Source: Lysobacter auxotrophicus (GTDB taxonomy: Bacteria > Pseudomonadota > Gammaproteobacteria > Xanthomonadales > Xanthomonadaceae). From it: a DNA stretch of 64,000 nucleotides. The position numbers and the translations under genes were made by a program. Shown here piece after piece: positions 44,066 to 51,823 of this stretch. The notes below the pieces were generated by a model that saw nothing but the letters and a program-made list of their open reading frames with translations, ran no database searches and was not told the DNA's origin. Where the stretch lies: the NCBI RefSeq assembly GCF_027924565.1, contig NZ_AP027041.1, positions 3,224,001 through 3,288,000 on the forward strand, read 5' to 3'. The stretch's first letter is position 1. Each line of letters opens with the position of its first letter.

Positions 44066-45178
44066 ATGACCCCACGCCTTTCCGCCCCTGCCGCCATCGC
44101 GCTTGCGCTGGCGGCCCTGGCTTCCGCCTGCACCACCACCCGGCCCGCCGCACCCGTGGCCGCGCCAACACCGGTCGTCGCACCCGACGTGCGCACCGTG
44201 CCCGAACGCTACGTTTCCGGCGAAAGCGCGCAGGACGAACTGGACTCGCTCGCCACCTGGACCACCGAGGAAGGCGCGACGTGGCTGATCGCCACCGCGA
44301 AGTCGACGCACCGGCTGGTCGTGTTCGATGCCGACACCGGCCGACGGCTGCGCGATGTCGGCGGGGAAGGCACGGCGCTGGGCCAGTTCGACCGCCCCAA
44401 CGGCGTGGCGGTGTACGGCGATTACGTGTTCGTCGTCGAACGCGACAACCGCCGCGTGCAGGTGCTGTCGCTGCCGGACTTCGCGCCGGTCGGCGCGTTC
44501 GGCACGAAGGAACTGCGCAGCCCGTATGGCCTGTGGCTCACCGAGACCGAACCGGGCGAGCTGGAAATCTACGTCACCGACAGCTTCATGTACGGCAAGA
44601 AGTTCGACGAAGTGCCGCCGCTGGCCGAACTGGACCAGCGCGTGCGCCGCTACCGCGTGCAGTTCGATCAGGCCGGACGGCTGCGCGCCTCGTATGCCGG
44701 TTCGTTCGGCGACACGTCGCCCGACGCCGCGCTGCGCATGGTGGAATCCATCGCGGGCGATCCGGGCAACGACCGCCTGCTGATCGCCGACGAAGACCGT
44801 CGCCACGAATCCACGCTGCGCGAGTACAGCTTCAGCGGTAAATACACCGGACGCAGCCTGCCGCAGGACAGCTTCGGCGCCGAAGCCGAAGGTGTCGCGC
44901 TGTGGAGTTGCACCGACGGCAGCGGTTATTGGATCGCCGTCGACCAGCTCGCGCCGCTGACGATCTTCCATCTGTTCGATCGCGCCACGCTCGAGCCGCG
45001 CGGCAGTTTCGAAGGCGAAACCACCGCGCACACCGACGGCGTCGCGCTGCATGCGGCGTCCACGCTGGCGTTCCCGAACGGCGCACTGTTCGCGGTGCAC
45101 GACGACAAGTCGGTGTCGGCCTTCGACCTGGCCGAAGTCGCGCGCGTATTGCATCTCTCGCCCGACTGCGCGCAGTGA
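44066..45178 (+). CDS. Phytase-like beta-propeller lipoprotein
   Basis: 370 residues: signal peptide with lipobox ASAC, a Pro/Ala/Val linker, then a propeller of NHL/phytase-like blades (TWLIATAKSTHRLVVFDADT, DRPNGVAVYGDYVFVVERDN, SPYGLWLTETEPGELEIYVT, SFGAEAEGVALW). Xanthomonadaceae homologues are often annotated as phytases (myo-inositol hexakisphosphate 3-phosphohydrolase). I did not identify calcium- or phosphate-binding residues with certainty, so enzymatic activity is unproven. The M23 gene starts four bases after its stop; the two are probably cotranscribed. Confidence 0.75.
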   Translation: MTPRLSAPAAIALALAALASACTTTRPAAPVAAPTPVVAPDVRTVPERYVSGESAQDELDSLATWTTEEGATWLIATAKSTHRLVVFDADTGRRLRDVGGEGTALGQFDRPNGVAVYGDYVFVVERDNRRVQVLSLPDFAPVGAFGTKELRSPYGLWLTETEPGELEIYVTDSFMYGKKFDEVPPLAELDQRVRRYRVQFDQAGRLRASYAGSFGDTSPDAALRMVESIAGDPGNDRLLIADEDRRHESTLREYSFSGKYTGRSLPQDSFGAEAEGVALWSCTDGSGYWIAVDQLAPLTIFHLFDRATLEPRGSFEGETTAHTDGVALHAASTLAFPNGALFAVHDDKSVSAFDLAEVARVLHLSPDCAQ

Positions 45179-45182
45179 CGCG

Positions 45183-46112
45183 ATGAAGCGCGCGCCCCGC
45201 CACGTCGTGTGGATCCTCGGCGGCCTCGCGCTGCTGACGGCGTTCGGCGCGGGCGCGGCGAAGATCTACCGCTGGACCGACCGCAGCGGCATCACCCACT
45301 ACGGCGACCACGTGCCGGACACCGCGCCTTCGCAGATGAGGGATTCGCTGAAGGTCATCCCGGTGGAAGGCGAACCCAGCGCGATCGCGCGGCTGCGCAT
45401 CGAGAACGACGGCGACCGCTTCCTCGCCTTCGCCGACAACCGCTTGTCCGGCCCGGTGCAGGTGCAGCTGGATTTCAGTCGCAGCGACAACGTGATCGGC
45501 AATCCCGTACTGCCCGCGCGCGCGACCATCGCGCCGGGGAGCAGCGCGCTGGTGGCGGTGCTCAGCTCGGCCGACCCGGATCGCGGCTTCGATTTCGAAC
45601 TGCAGATGGACAGCCTGCCGGGCGATCCGTCGGCGCGACCGCGCGACGTGGAGTACCTGTTGCCGCTGCAGCAGGCGCAGTTCCGCATCGACCAGGGTTA
45701 CGGCGGGCATTTCAGCCATCGCGACGAACAGAACCGCTACGCGGTGGACTTCGCCGCCGACATCGGCACGCCGGTGCTCGCCGCGCGCGATGGCGTGGTG
45801 ATGCAGGTGGAGTCGGACTTCGACAAGGCCGGGCTCAACCTGGAGCGTTACGGCGGCCGCGCGAACTTCGTGCGCATCCTGCACGAGGACGGCACGATGA
45901 CGCTGTACGCGCACCTGAAGTCCGAAGGCGCGCTGGTGCGCGTGGGCCAGCGCGTGCGCGCCGGGCAGCAGATCGGCCTGTCGGGCAACACCGGCTTCAC
46001 CACCGGCCCGCACCTGCACTTCGCCGTGCAGGTCAATCGCGGGATGAAGCTGGAGTCGATCCCGTTCCGCATGACCGGGCCGCAGGGGCCGTTGCGGATT
46101 GCGGGCAATTAG
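45183..46112 (+). CDS. M23 family peptidase with N-terminal DUF4124
   Basis: 309 residues. An N-terminal signal or anchor (VVWILGGLALLTAFGAGAA), a DUF4124 segment (KIYRWTDRSGITHYGDHVP), a beta-rich middle, and a LytM/M23 domain (about 180-300). Zinc ligands are visible: the H and D of SHRDEQNRYAVDF and HxH in TGPHLHFAVQ. M23 enzymes cut peptidoglycan cross-bridges; all ligands being present suggests an active enzyme rather than a NlpD/EnvC-type activator. It acts in the periplasm or outside. Confidence 0.9.
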   Translation: MKRAPRHVVWILGGLALLTAFGAGAAKIYRWTDRSGITHYGDHVPDTAPSQMRDSLKVIPVEGEPSAIARLRIENDGDRFLAFADNRLSGPVQVQLDFSRSDNVIGNPVLPARATIAPGSSALVAVLSSADPDRGFDFELQMDSLPGDPSARPRDVEYLLPLQQAQFRIDQGYGGHFSHRDEQNRYAVDFAADIGTPVLAARDGVVMQVESDFDKAGLNLERYGGRANFVRILHEDGTMTLYAHLKSEGALVRVGQRVRAGQQIGLSGNTGFTTGPHLHFAVQVNRGMKLESIPFRMTGPQGPLRIAGN

Positions 46113-46193
46113 CGGCGCCCGACGAAGCTGGCGTCTTCAACGGTGGATGTGCTTCAGTTCGCGAGCGTCATTCCATCTTTCGAACGCCGCGTG

Positions 46194-46222
46194 AGAAGGG
46201 CGCGCCACCGACGCGCCCTTCT
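46194..46222. terminator. Strong hairpin between convergent genes
   Basis: Perfect 11-pair stem AGAAGGGCGCG / CGCGCCCTTCT with a 7-base loop, between the M23 and HDOD genes. No T-run on either strand, so it may act as a bidirectional stop or 3' stabiliser rather than a classical terminator. Confidence 0.5.
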
Positions 46223-46245
46223 GCAACATCAGGCAGAACGACCGC

Positions 46246-47328
46246 TTACGCCGCCTGCGCCGCCGACGGCTCCACCAGATCGCGCCATTGCGGCAAGCGA
46301 TCCAGGACGTTGACGCTGCGCAGGTAACCTTCGTCGACCGGTGCGCCGGCCACGAGCGATGCGGCGACGTGCACGGCGCCGGCGACCCAGAAGCCGCTGG
46401 CCTTCAGGCGGCCGGGGCGGTGCTGGAAGGCGACGCCTTCGACGATCGGCATCGGCAGGCCCCACAGGCCCAGCAGGTACGCGCCGGCTTCGGCGTAGTG
46501 CGGGCCGGTCGACCCTTCCGACCCGTCGGACACGCCCGGCAGCAGCTTGCCGACTTCCGCCAGCAGGCCCGCGGTCGCGGCGAGTTCGGCGCTCGGGCCG
46601 GCGAGCAGGCGACGCGCCAGGCGCGAGGTACGCAGCGCGCGGTCCTGGATCGCCTCGCGCTCCTTCCCGGCCAGCTGCGTCGGGCCGAAGGCCTCGCTCG
46701 CCAGCACCAGGCGCAGCAGCTGCTGGTGGCCCAGCCGCGTGACCGCGGCGCGGATGTCGGTGATCTCGCGACCGCCGGAGAAGTACGCCGAGTTACACAG
46801 GCGCAGCACCTTGGCGACGATCGCCGGGTCCTGCGACAGCATCTGCGCGATGGCGGCGTTGCTCGCGTCGGGATCGCGCAGCAGGCGCGAGAGTTCCAGG
46901 TACAGGCGCGGCGGCGGCGGCAGCGAGCCGACGCGACCGACAGCCTGCTTCAGCTCCTCGCTGCCCAGCACGTTGCGCAGCTCGGCGACGCTGTCCACGG
47001 CCTCGATCAGCTCGCCCGCGTCGAGCGGTCGCGAGAGCAGGCGGTGGGCGCAATCCAGGCCCTGCATGCTCGCGCTGTCCTCGCCCTGGTCCAGCAGCAG
47101 GATGCGCACCGCCTGCGGGTACAGCGCGGAGACTTGGCTCAGCAGGATCGGCCCGGGCACGGCGCCCAGGCGCAGGCCGCAGATGAATACATCGACAGGT
47201 TCGCCCAGCGACAGCGCGGCGTCGGGCTCGGCGAGCCATTGCACATCCCAGCCGAGGTCGAAATAGCTCAGCGACTCCTCGAACTCGCCGGCGCGGCCGG
47301 CGTCCTCACCCACGATCACGATGCGCAC
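46246..47328 (-). CDS. HDOD domain protein with degenerate receiver-like N-terminus
   Basis: 360 residues from a GTG at 47328 preceded by CCGGGGG. Residues 1-115 look like a response-regulator receiver (RIVIVGEDAGRAGEFEE, then VDVFICGLRLGAVPGP) but lack the phospho-acceptor aspartate, which would sit at FICGL. Residues about 130-330 form an HDOD domain (LLRDPDASNAAIAQMLSQDP, KVLRLCNSAYFSG, AAVTRLGHQQLLRLV). HDOD proteins are non-catalytic HD-fold proteins in signalling; some bind c-di-GMP or regulate motility. A link to pili or c-di-GMP here is inference. Confidence 0.85.
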   Translation of the reverse strand: MRIVIVGEDAGRAGEFEESLSYFDLGWDVQWLAEPDAALSLGEPVDVFICGLRLGAVPGPILLSQVSALYPQAVRILLLDQGEDSASMQGLDCAHRLLSRPLDAGELIEAVDSVAELRNVLGSEELKQAVGRVGSLPPPPRLYLELSRLLRDPDASNAAIAQMLSQDPAIVAKVLRLCNSAYFSGGREITDIRAAVTRLGHQQLLRLVLASEAFGPTQLAGKEREAIQDRALRTSRLARRLLAGPSAELAATAGLLAEVGKLLPGVSDGSEGSTGPHYAEAGAYLLGLWGLPMPIVEGVAFQHRPGRLKASGFWVAGAVHVAASLVAGAPVDEGYLRSVNVLDRLPQWRDLVEPSAAQAA

Positions 47329-47547
47329 TGCAACCCCCGGAATTACGGAATGCGAATATCCATGACGGGTAGCGGCGCGGAAAGGCCGGGCTTTAGGAAC
47401 TGCTGAACGGGGAAGTTCTGAACTGGGAGGTAGCTCACATTTCCCACCCGCTCCTCCGACGGGGCGCCAGAATCGGCAAATTCCGGGTGCGCCCGAGCCG
47501 TCCGGCCCCGCGCGACCGCCTCCGGCGGCCTCCGGGCGCCCCACGCG

Positions 47548-47553
47548 TATAAT
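47548..47553 (+). promoter_or_regulatory. Candidate -10 element of prfC
   Basis: Consensus TATAAT 61 bases before the prfC ATG. The -35 position is GC-rich with no match. Confidence 0.45.
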
Positions 47554-47614
47554 TCCCGCCTTTCCCGCCTATCGAACCGCGGACCGCCGTCCGGCCCGTC
47601 CGCGCCCGCCAGTC

Positions 47615-49219
47615 ATGTCCGACGTTTCCCTCGAAGCCGCCCGCCGCCGCACGTTCGCGATCATCTCGCACCCCGACGCCGGCAAGACCACGCTCACCGA
47701 AAAGCTGCTGCTGTTCGGCGGTGCGATCCAGATGGCCGGCTCGGTCAAGGGCCGCAAGGCCGCGCGCCACGCGACGTCCGACTGGATGGCGCTGGAGAAG
47801 GAGCGCGGCATCTCGGTGACCAGCTCGGTGATGCAGTTCCCCTACGAGGACCGCATCGTCAACCTGCTCGACACCCCCGGCCACGCGGATTTCGGCGAGG
47901 ACACCTACCGCGTGCTCACCGCGGTGGACTCGGCGCTGATGGTCATCGACGTCGCCAAGGGCGTCGAGGAACGCACGATCAAGCTGATGGAGGTGTGCCG
48001 CCTGCGCGACACGCCGATCATGACCTTCATCAACAAGCTCGACCGCGAGGGCAAGAACCCGATCGAGCTGCTGGACGAAGTGGAAAGCGTGCTGAAGATC
48101 CAGTGCGCGCCGATCACCTGGCCCATCGGCATGGGCCAGCGCCTGAAGGGCGTGGTGCACCTGGTCACCGGCGAGGTGCACCTGTACGAACAGGGCCGCA
48201 ACTTCACCCGCCAGGATTCGACGATCTTCGCGTCCATCGACGATCCGGCGCTGGAAGAACGCATCGGCACGCAGATGCTGCAGGAGCTGCGCGACGAACT
48301 CGAACTCGTCGAGGGCGCCTCGCATCCGTTCGACGTGGCGAAGTACCTTGCCGGCGAGCAGACGCCGGTGTTCTTCGGTTCGGCCGTGAACAACTTCGGC
48401 GTGCAGCTGCTGCTGGATTTCTTCGTCGAACACGCGCCCTCGCCCAAGCCGCGCGCCACGACCTCGCGCGAAGTCGCGGCGTACGAGCCCAAGCTCAGCG
48501 GGTTCGTCTTCAAGATCCAGGCGAACATGGACCCGCAGCATCGCGACCGCGTGGCGTTCATGCGCGTGTGCTCGGGCAAGTTCACCGCCGGCATGAAGGC
48601 CTTCCACGTGCGCAGCGGCAAGGAAGTGAAGCTCGCCAACGCGCTGACCTTCATGGCGAGCGATCGCGAGATCGCCGAAAGCGCGTGGCCGGGCGACGTC
48701 ATCGGCATCCACAACCACGGCACGATCTCCATCGGCGACACCTTCACCGAAGGCGAATCGCTGAGCTTCACCGGCATTCCGAACTTCGCGCCGGAATTGT
48801 TCCGCCGTGCGCGCCTGCGCGATCCGCTCAAGCTCAAGCAGCTGCAGAAGGGCCTGGCGCAGCTGTCGGAAGAAGGCGCCACGCAGTTCTTCCGCCCGCT
48901 GATGAGCAACGACCTGATCCTCGGCGCGGTCGGCGTGCTGCAGTTCGACGTCGTCGCGTACCGGCTGAAGGACGAGTACGGCGTGGACGCGAGCTTCGAG
49001 CAGGTGGGCGTCGCCACGGCGCGCTGGATCCGCTGCGACAACGAGAAGAAGCTCGAGGAGTTCCGCGACAGGAACGCGATGAACCTCGCGCTCGACGCGG
49101 CCGGCCAGCTGGTTTACCTGGCGCCAACGCGCGTGAACCTGCAGCTCGCGCAGGAGCGCGCGCCGGACGTGACCTTCCTCGCCACGCGCGAACACGCGCA
49201 CGCGGCGGCGTTCGACTGA
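47615..49219 (+). CDS. prfC: Peptide chain release factor 3
   Basis: 534-residue translational GTPase that recycles RF1/RF2 from the ribosome. G1 is [19 protein letters not shown]3 [12 protein letters not shown]4 [23 protein letters not shown] is the switch I region. The C-terminal part includes [15 protein letters not shown] and [19 protein letters not shown]. Full length for the family (about 530). It is followed after 10 bases by a small DUF1294 gene. Confidence 0.97.
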   Translation: MSDVSLEAARRRTFAIISHPDAGKTTLTEKLLLFGGAIQMAGSVKGRKAARHATSDWMALEKERGISVTSSVMQFPYEDRIVNLLDTPGHADFGEDTYRVLTAVDSALMVIDVAKGVEERTIKLMEVCRLRDTPIMTFINKLDREGKNPIELLDEVESVLKIQCAPITWPIGMGQRLKGVVHLVTGEVHLYEQGRNFTRQDSTIFASIDDPALEERIGTQMLQELRDELELVEGASHPFDVAKYLAGEQTPVFFGSAVNNFGVQLLLDFFVEHAPSPKPRATTSREVAAYEPKLSGFVFKIQANMDPQHRDRVAFMRVCSGKFTAGMKAFHVRSGKEVKLANALTFMASDREIAESAWPGDVIGIHNHGTISIGDTFTEGESLSFTGIPNFAPELFRRARLRDPLKLKQLQKGLAQLSEEGATQFFRPLMSNDLILGAVGVLQFDVVAYRLKDEYGVDASFEQVGVATARWIRCDNEKKLEEFRDRNAMNLALDAAGQLVYLAPTRVNLQLAQERAPDVTFLATREHAHAAAFD

Positions 49220-49229
49220 GGGACGCCGC

Positions 49230-49514
49230 GTGGACGACAGCACACTGATGCCGGTACTGCTGGTCGCGTGGCTGGCGCTCAATGCTGTCACGGTGCTGGT
49301 GTACGGCTACGACAAGGCGATCGCCGGCGGCACGCGCCGCCGCGTGCCCGAACGCGTGCTGCTGGCGCTCGCACTGCTCGGCGGCTCGCCGGGCGCGTTG
49401 CTGTCGATGGGGCTGTTCCGGCACAAGACGGCGAAGGCGTCGTTTCGACGTGCGATGATGCTGATCGTCGTCGGGCAGTTGGCGTTGTTGGGGATCGTGT
49501 ACTTCCAGCGGTAG
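49230..49514 (+). CDS. Small DUF1294 membrane protein
   Basis: 94 residues from a GTG at 49230. Three hydrophobic segments (VLLVAWLALNAVTVLVYGYD, VLLALALLGGSPGALLSMGL, MLIVVGQLALLGIVYF) with FRHKTAKASFRR between them match DUF1294. In some bacteria the domain is fused to a cold-shock domain; here it stands alone. Function unknown. Probably cotranscribed with prfC. Confidence 0.85.
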   Translation: MDDSTLMPVLLVAWLALNAVTVLVYGYDKAIAGGTRRRVPERVLLALALLGGSPGALLSMGLFRHKTAKASFRRAMMLIVVGQLALLGIVYFQR

Positions 49515-49557
49515 CGATTCGCCAGGCAATAGCAAGCGTTTGTAGCGCTACAAGCGT

Positions 49558-50184
49558 CTACTTCCGCGCCGGCAACTTCCCCACCCACGCCGGCACCGGC
49601 TGGTCGGCGTCGAAATACTCGAAGATCAGGTGAATGCGGTCGGTGTCGCCGTTGTTCTCCACGGCGTGCACGGCCATGTTGCTCACCTCGACGGCCTCGC
49701 CTTCCACGAAGTGGTAACCGACGCCGTCGATGAAGAACACGACGCGCTCGTTGGTCAGCAACGGCACGTGGATCTTGTGCGGCCATTTCGCCGCCGGGTT
49801 CGCGTCGCGATGCGGCTTGATCACGCCGCCGGGCGCCATGCGCGCCAGCATCACGCGCGGGAACTCCGCGTTCGCGTAACCATACGGCGCGACGGCCTGC
49901 GCGAGCACCGGTTCGAGCAGTTCGCGCCATGACGCCCACAGCGGACGTTCGTAATGCCTCCGCCAGTCCTGGAAGTCGCTGACGAAGCGGAACACGATGT
50001 GCCGCGTGCGGTCGAGCGCTTCGAAGCGGTTGGGCTTGTCCGCGTTCTCCGCGTCCCACGTCGCGTCCGGAATCGCCAGCACCGCCTCGCGTAGCCGGGC
50101 GATATCGACATGACCGAGGCGACGCACGGAGGTCGTCTTGCGCGGGTTGGGCTGGATGTCGGCAGGCGAGAAAACGGTGGCCAT
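49558..50184 (-). CDS. Aspartyl/asparaginyl beta-hydroxylase family dioxygenase
   Basis: 208 residues. The double-stranded beta-helix of Fe(II)/2-oxoglutarate dioxygenases is indicated by MAPGGVIKPHRDANPAAKWP (first metal histidine), IHVPLLTNERVVFF, AVEVSNMAVHAVENNG (distal histidine) and DRIHLIFEYF (2OG-binding arginine). Members hydroxylate Asp/Asn in proteins or fatty acyl chains (LpxO). The target here is unknown. It lies two bases downstream of a sulfotransferase gene in the same direction, so the two probably act together. Confidence 0.82.
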   Translation of the reverse strand: MATVFSPADIQPNPRKTTSVRRLGHVDIARLREAVLAIPDATWDAENADKPNRFEALDRTRHIVFRFVSDFQDWRRHYERPLWASWRELLEPVLAQAVAPYGYANAEFPRVMLARMAPGGVIKPHRDANPAAKWPHKIHVPLLTNERVVFFIDGVGYHFVEGEAVEVSNMAVHAVENNGDTDRIHLIFEYFDADQPVPAWVGKLPARK

Positions 50185-50186
50185 GA

Positions 50187-50810
50187 TCAGAATCCGTAGC
50201 CGAACAGTTCGAGGTCGCGCTTGTACAACGTGCCGACGTCGTCGATCAGCGCGTCGTCGTAGTAATCGCGATAGCTGCCGCGCCGCGAGCTGTTGACTTG
50301 CCCGAGCGTGGCGCCGGGCAGCTTCAGGCGTTCGCAGATGAGATCGTACGAGCCCTGCATGTCTTCCACGCGACCGACGTGGTCGGCCAGCAGCGTGCCG
50401 TCTTCGTCGGTGACGAACGTGTGCTGCGGCTGGAACAGCACGTGCTGCTTCGCGCGCGGATCATCGAGGATGTAGCGCATCACCTGCTTGGGGTTCTTCA
50501 GGAACGCACCGTCGGCACGCGTCATGAAGGCGCAGTACGAGATGAACCGGTCGAAGGGGTTCCGCACGAAGGCGAACTTGAAGTACGAGCCGAACGCCTC
50601 GTCGCCGAGGAACGGACGGATCTGCTGCAGCGAGATGTGCCCGTGCTTAATGGCGGCGAGTTCCTCGAACGGGAAGCGCTTGTTGACGAACAGGCCGACC
50701 TGTTCGAGGTCGTCCTCGCTCAGGTGCTCGCGCAGCGCCTGGCGCACCGAATGCGTGCCGGTCTTGGGAATGGCGGCGAAAACGAAGCGGTGCTGGTGCG
50801 AGATGATCAT
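50187..50810 (-). CDS. Sulfotransferase family protein
   Basis: 207 residues from ATG 50810 (MIISHQHRFVFAAIPKTGTH); in-frame ATGs at 50843 and further upstream are possible. The PAPS 5'-phosphosulfate loop is IPKTGTHSVRQAL, and the 3'-phosphate region FAFVRNPFDRFISYCAF with Arg and Ser is clear. This is the sulfotransferase family 2 type (carbohydrate or HNK1-like) that moves sulfate from PAPS to a hydroxyl. Substrate unknown; coupled to a 2OG dioxygenase that could create the hydroxyl acceptor, which is inference. Confidence 0.82.
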   Translation of the reverse strand: MIISHQHRFVFAAIPKTGTHSVRQALREHLSEDDLEQVGLFVNKRFPFEELAAIKHGHISLQQIRPFLGDEAFGSYFKFAFVRNPFDRFISYCAFMTRADGAFLKNPKQVMRYILDDPRAKQHVLFQPQHTFVTDEDGTLLADHVGRVEDMQGSYDLICERLKLPGATLGQVNSSRRGSYRDYYDDALIDDVGTLYKRDLELFGYGF

Positions 50811-50928
50811 CGGGTCCGGCGCGGTGGGCGATGGCGGCATCATAGGGGCTGCGCGCGATCCTGCGGCGGGCGTCACAGCCCGGGGGGATCGGCTTGATCC
50901 GTGTCAGAGCATTTGCTCCAGCCTGCGC

Positions 50929-50934
50929 TAGGAT
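50929..50934 (+). promoter_or_regulatory. Candidate -10 element of the hemolysin III gene, near-leaderless
   Basis: TAGGAT nine bases before the ATG at 50944, with no ribosome site between. Confidence 0.4.
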
Positions 50935-50943
50935 GCTCCCACC

Positions 50944-51681
50944 ATGCCCCCCGCACGCTCCGTCCACGACGGCCACAAGGCCATTGCGCCTCCTGCGCGG
51001 ACTCCCGCGAAGGAGCGGCCCCATTCGGACGAACCCCACTCGGTCCGCGAGGAGTTCGTCAACGCACTGACCCACGGCCTGGGCGCGACCGCCGCGCTCG
51101 CCGGCGGCGCGGTGCTGATCACGCTCGCCGCGCTGTTCGGCGACGGCTGGCAACTGGGCAGCGCCATCGTCTTCGGCATCTGCCTGCTGGCGCTGTACCT
51201 GGCCTCCACGCTGTACCACGCGATCCAGCATCCGGTGGCGAAGGCCCGACTGAAGGTCGTCGACCACTGCGCGATCTACCTGCTGATCGCCGGCACCTAT
51301 ACGCCCTTCACGCTGATCGGCCTGCGCGGGCCGTGGGGCTGGGGCCTGTTCGCGGCGATCTGGACGCTGGCCTTCGCGGGCGTGGTGTTCAAGCTGTTCT
51401 TCACCGGCCGCTTCAAGCTGCTGTCCACCGGCATCTACATCGCGATGGGCTGGCTGGTGCTGGTCGCGATCAAGCCGCTGATCGGTGCGCTGGACGGCTG
51501 GACGATCGGCTGGCTGTTCGGCGGCGGGCTCTTCTATACGCTCGGCACGGTGTTCTATCACCGGCCCTCGCTGCCGTATTCGCACGCGATCTGGCACCTG
51601 TTCGTCGTGGCGGGCAGCGTCTGCCATTACGTCGCCGTGATGGCGCAGGTCGTCACGCCCGGAAGCCTGCTTCCGACCTGA
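50944..51681 (+). CDS. Hemolysin III family (PAQR) membrane protein
   Basis: 245 residues with seven predicted helices and the PAQR motifs: LTHGLGATAALAGG, ASTLYHAIQHP, DHCAIYLLIAGTYTPFTL, and HAIWHLFVVAGSVCHY, which supply the conserved His/Asp/Ser zinc-site residues. PAQR proteins may be membrane hydrolases; the name hemolysin III rests on Bacillus data and need not imply haemolysis. The N-terminal 35 residues are polar, Pro- and His-rich. Confidence 0.92.
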   Translation: MPPARSVHDGHKAIAPPARTPAKERPHSDEPHSVREEFVNALTHGLGATAALAGGAVLITLAALFGDGWQLGSAIVFGICLLALYLASTLYHAIQHPVAKARLKVVDHCAIYLLIAGTYTPFTLIGLRGPWGWGLFAAIWTLAFAGVVFKLFFTGRFKLLSTGIYIAMGWLVLVAIKPLIGALDGWTIGWLFGGGLFYTLGTVFYHRPSLPYSHAIWHLFVVAGSVCHYVAVMAQVVTPGSLLPT

Positions 51682-51823
51682 ACTGCGCACAACGCATTCA
51701 CTTTCGCTTGACCGCGCGCCACCGAAGGTGGGGCCGGATTCTTGCGGATGCGTGTGGTGAACCGAGTGCGTTGCCCGTTCATTCCCGACACTGTCGTGCG
51801 CCGCGGCGCGCGCGGGTGACGGC

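Noticed and set aside
49540-49553. TTGTAGCGCTACAA palindrome between convergent genes
   Set aside because: Only 14 bases, no T-run and no promoter context; could be chance or a weak 3' hairpin.
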